Below are positions 63,788-64,000 of a DNA stretch of 64,000 nt, one piece after another; the stretch's first letter is position 1; every line of letters starts with the position of its first letter. Position numbers and translations under genes: made by a program. The notes beneath the pieces were generated by a model. The model had not been told where the DNA came from. It was given only the letters and a program-made list of their open reading frames with translations, and did no database searches. The DNA is from Bacteroidota bacterium (GTDB taxonomy: Bacteria > Bacteroidota > Bacteroidia > Chitinophagales > JADIYW01), in assembly GCA_016705125.1 (NCBI GenBank), contig JADIYW010000028.1:124001-188000 (forward strand). The letters run 5' to 3'.

Positions 63788-64000
63788 TTAATTTAAAACA
63801 ACCTGCTTTTCCTTTTTCAATGCTAAAAAAATCAAAACTATTCCAATTAAAACCAATGGAATACTTAGCAATTGACCATTTCGCATGCCCAAAAAGGTAA
63901 TAGGACTATCCTTCCAAATTTCATTTACAATTCTAGTCCCAAAACAGCCCACTAGAAAAATGCCTAATAACAAACCATCAGGTAGTCGGACATTCTTTTT
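63788..64000 (-). CDS. lgt: prolipoprotein diacylglyceryl transferase, C-terminal part (runs off window)
   Basis: The last 70 residues are visible: VRLPDGLLLGIFLVGCFGTR, IVNEIWKDSPITFLGMRNGQ, LLSIPLVLIGIVLIFLALKK. They match the Lgt segment with the two last helices (RxxxE, MGQLLSIP-like). Lgt attaches diacylglycerol to the lipobox Cys of lipoproteins. The N-terminal part lies beyond 64000. Confidence 0.85.
   Translation of the reverse strand, partial: KKNVRLPDGLLLGIFLVGCFGTRIVNEIWKDSPITFLGMRNGQLLSIPLVLIGIVLIFLALKKEKQVVLN

Overview
The window looks like a chromosomal segment from an AT-rich member of the Bacteroidota, probably an uncultured one. Four things point that way. A secreted metalloprotease carries a C-terminal Por/type IX secretion sorting domain. 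Promoters follow the Bacteroidota form TTTG-N19-TAnnTTTG (clearest before rpsP and rplS). The gene neighbourhoods are typical of the phylum: ExbB-ExbD-ExbD-TonB-PstS-like-TPR, ndk/DHH phosphoesterase/FKBP, RDD-SpoIIM-DUF4129-DUF4350-MoxR-DUF58, and DUF1501/DUF1800. Most lipoproteins have short Bacteroidota-style signal peptides. I cannot name a genus.

Layout. 0-9.2 kb (minus strand): end of a gamma-glutamylcyclotransferase-like gene, then a long TonB-system operon (ExbB, two ExbD, TonB, a small membrane protein, a second TonB, a formylglycine-generating-enzyme homologue, a PstS-like lipoprotein, a TPR protein), with an Rrf2 regulator upstream. 9.5-17.1 kb: a GNAT enzyme, pdxJ, a DUF1800/DUF1501 pair, a methyltransferase, an FKBP isomerase, an NrnA-like phosphoesterase and ndk. 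17.2-19.5 kb: toxin-antitoxin modules and remnants. 19.7 kb: tRNA-Val. 19.9-27.9 kb: a strongly frame-disrupted stretch (transglutaminase / alpha-E / circularly permuted ATP-grasp operon, M61 peptidase, an unknown secreted protein, an archaemetzincin-like lipoprotein, an acyltransferase-3 protein). 27.9-34.5 kb: PPK2, a HerA-like ATPase, a beta-CASP nuclease, a type IX-secreted reprolysin-like protease and a lipocalin. 34.7-44.7 kb: a small unknown protein, a YegP-type protein, two fused-frame 7TM sensor kinases, a YjbR protein, AceK, a serine hydrolase and a tandem pair of COG3687 proteins. 45-49.1 kb: serine deaminase and the rpsP-rimM-trmD-rplS ribosomal operon. 49.2-57.2 kb: a lipoprotein and the RDD/SpoIIM/MoxR/DUF58 cluster. 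57.2-64 kb: DUF1697, small membrane proteins, a broken RDD gene, an Lnb/DUF4105 protein, a DinB-like protein, a SIMPL protein, ahcY, a GNAT enzyme and the end of lgt.

Two observations stand out. First, the adjacent 7TM sensor kinases (stop and start overlap by one base) are degenerate in complementary ways. The upstream one keeps a complete ATP-binding lobe but has Asp where the phospho-accepting His should be. The downstream one keeps a perfect His box but has lost its ATP-binding motifs. They could form one kinase from two halves. Second, several intergenic gaps (near 3.1, 10.9, 44.8, 58.3 and 63.7 kb) hold the same ordered mosaic of short AT-rich words, once in inverted orientation, which looks like a dispersed modular repeat family.

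About nineteen genes are interrupted by frameshifts, many of them in homopolymer runs. They cluster in 0-5 kb and 14.8-31 kb, while 31.7-50 kb is clean. This may reflect sequence error in a low-coverage assembly rather than biological decay, so 'pseudogene' in the list means 'reading frame interrupted in this sequence'.
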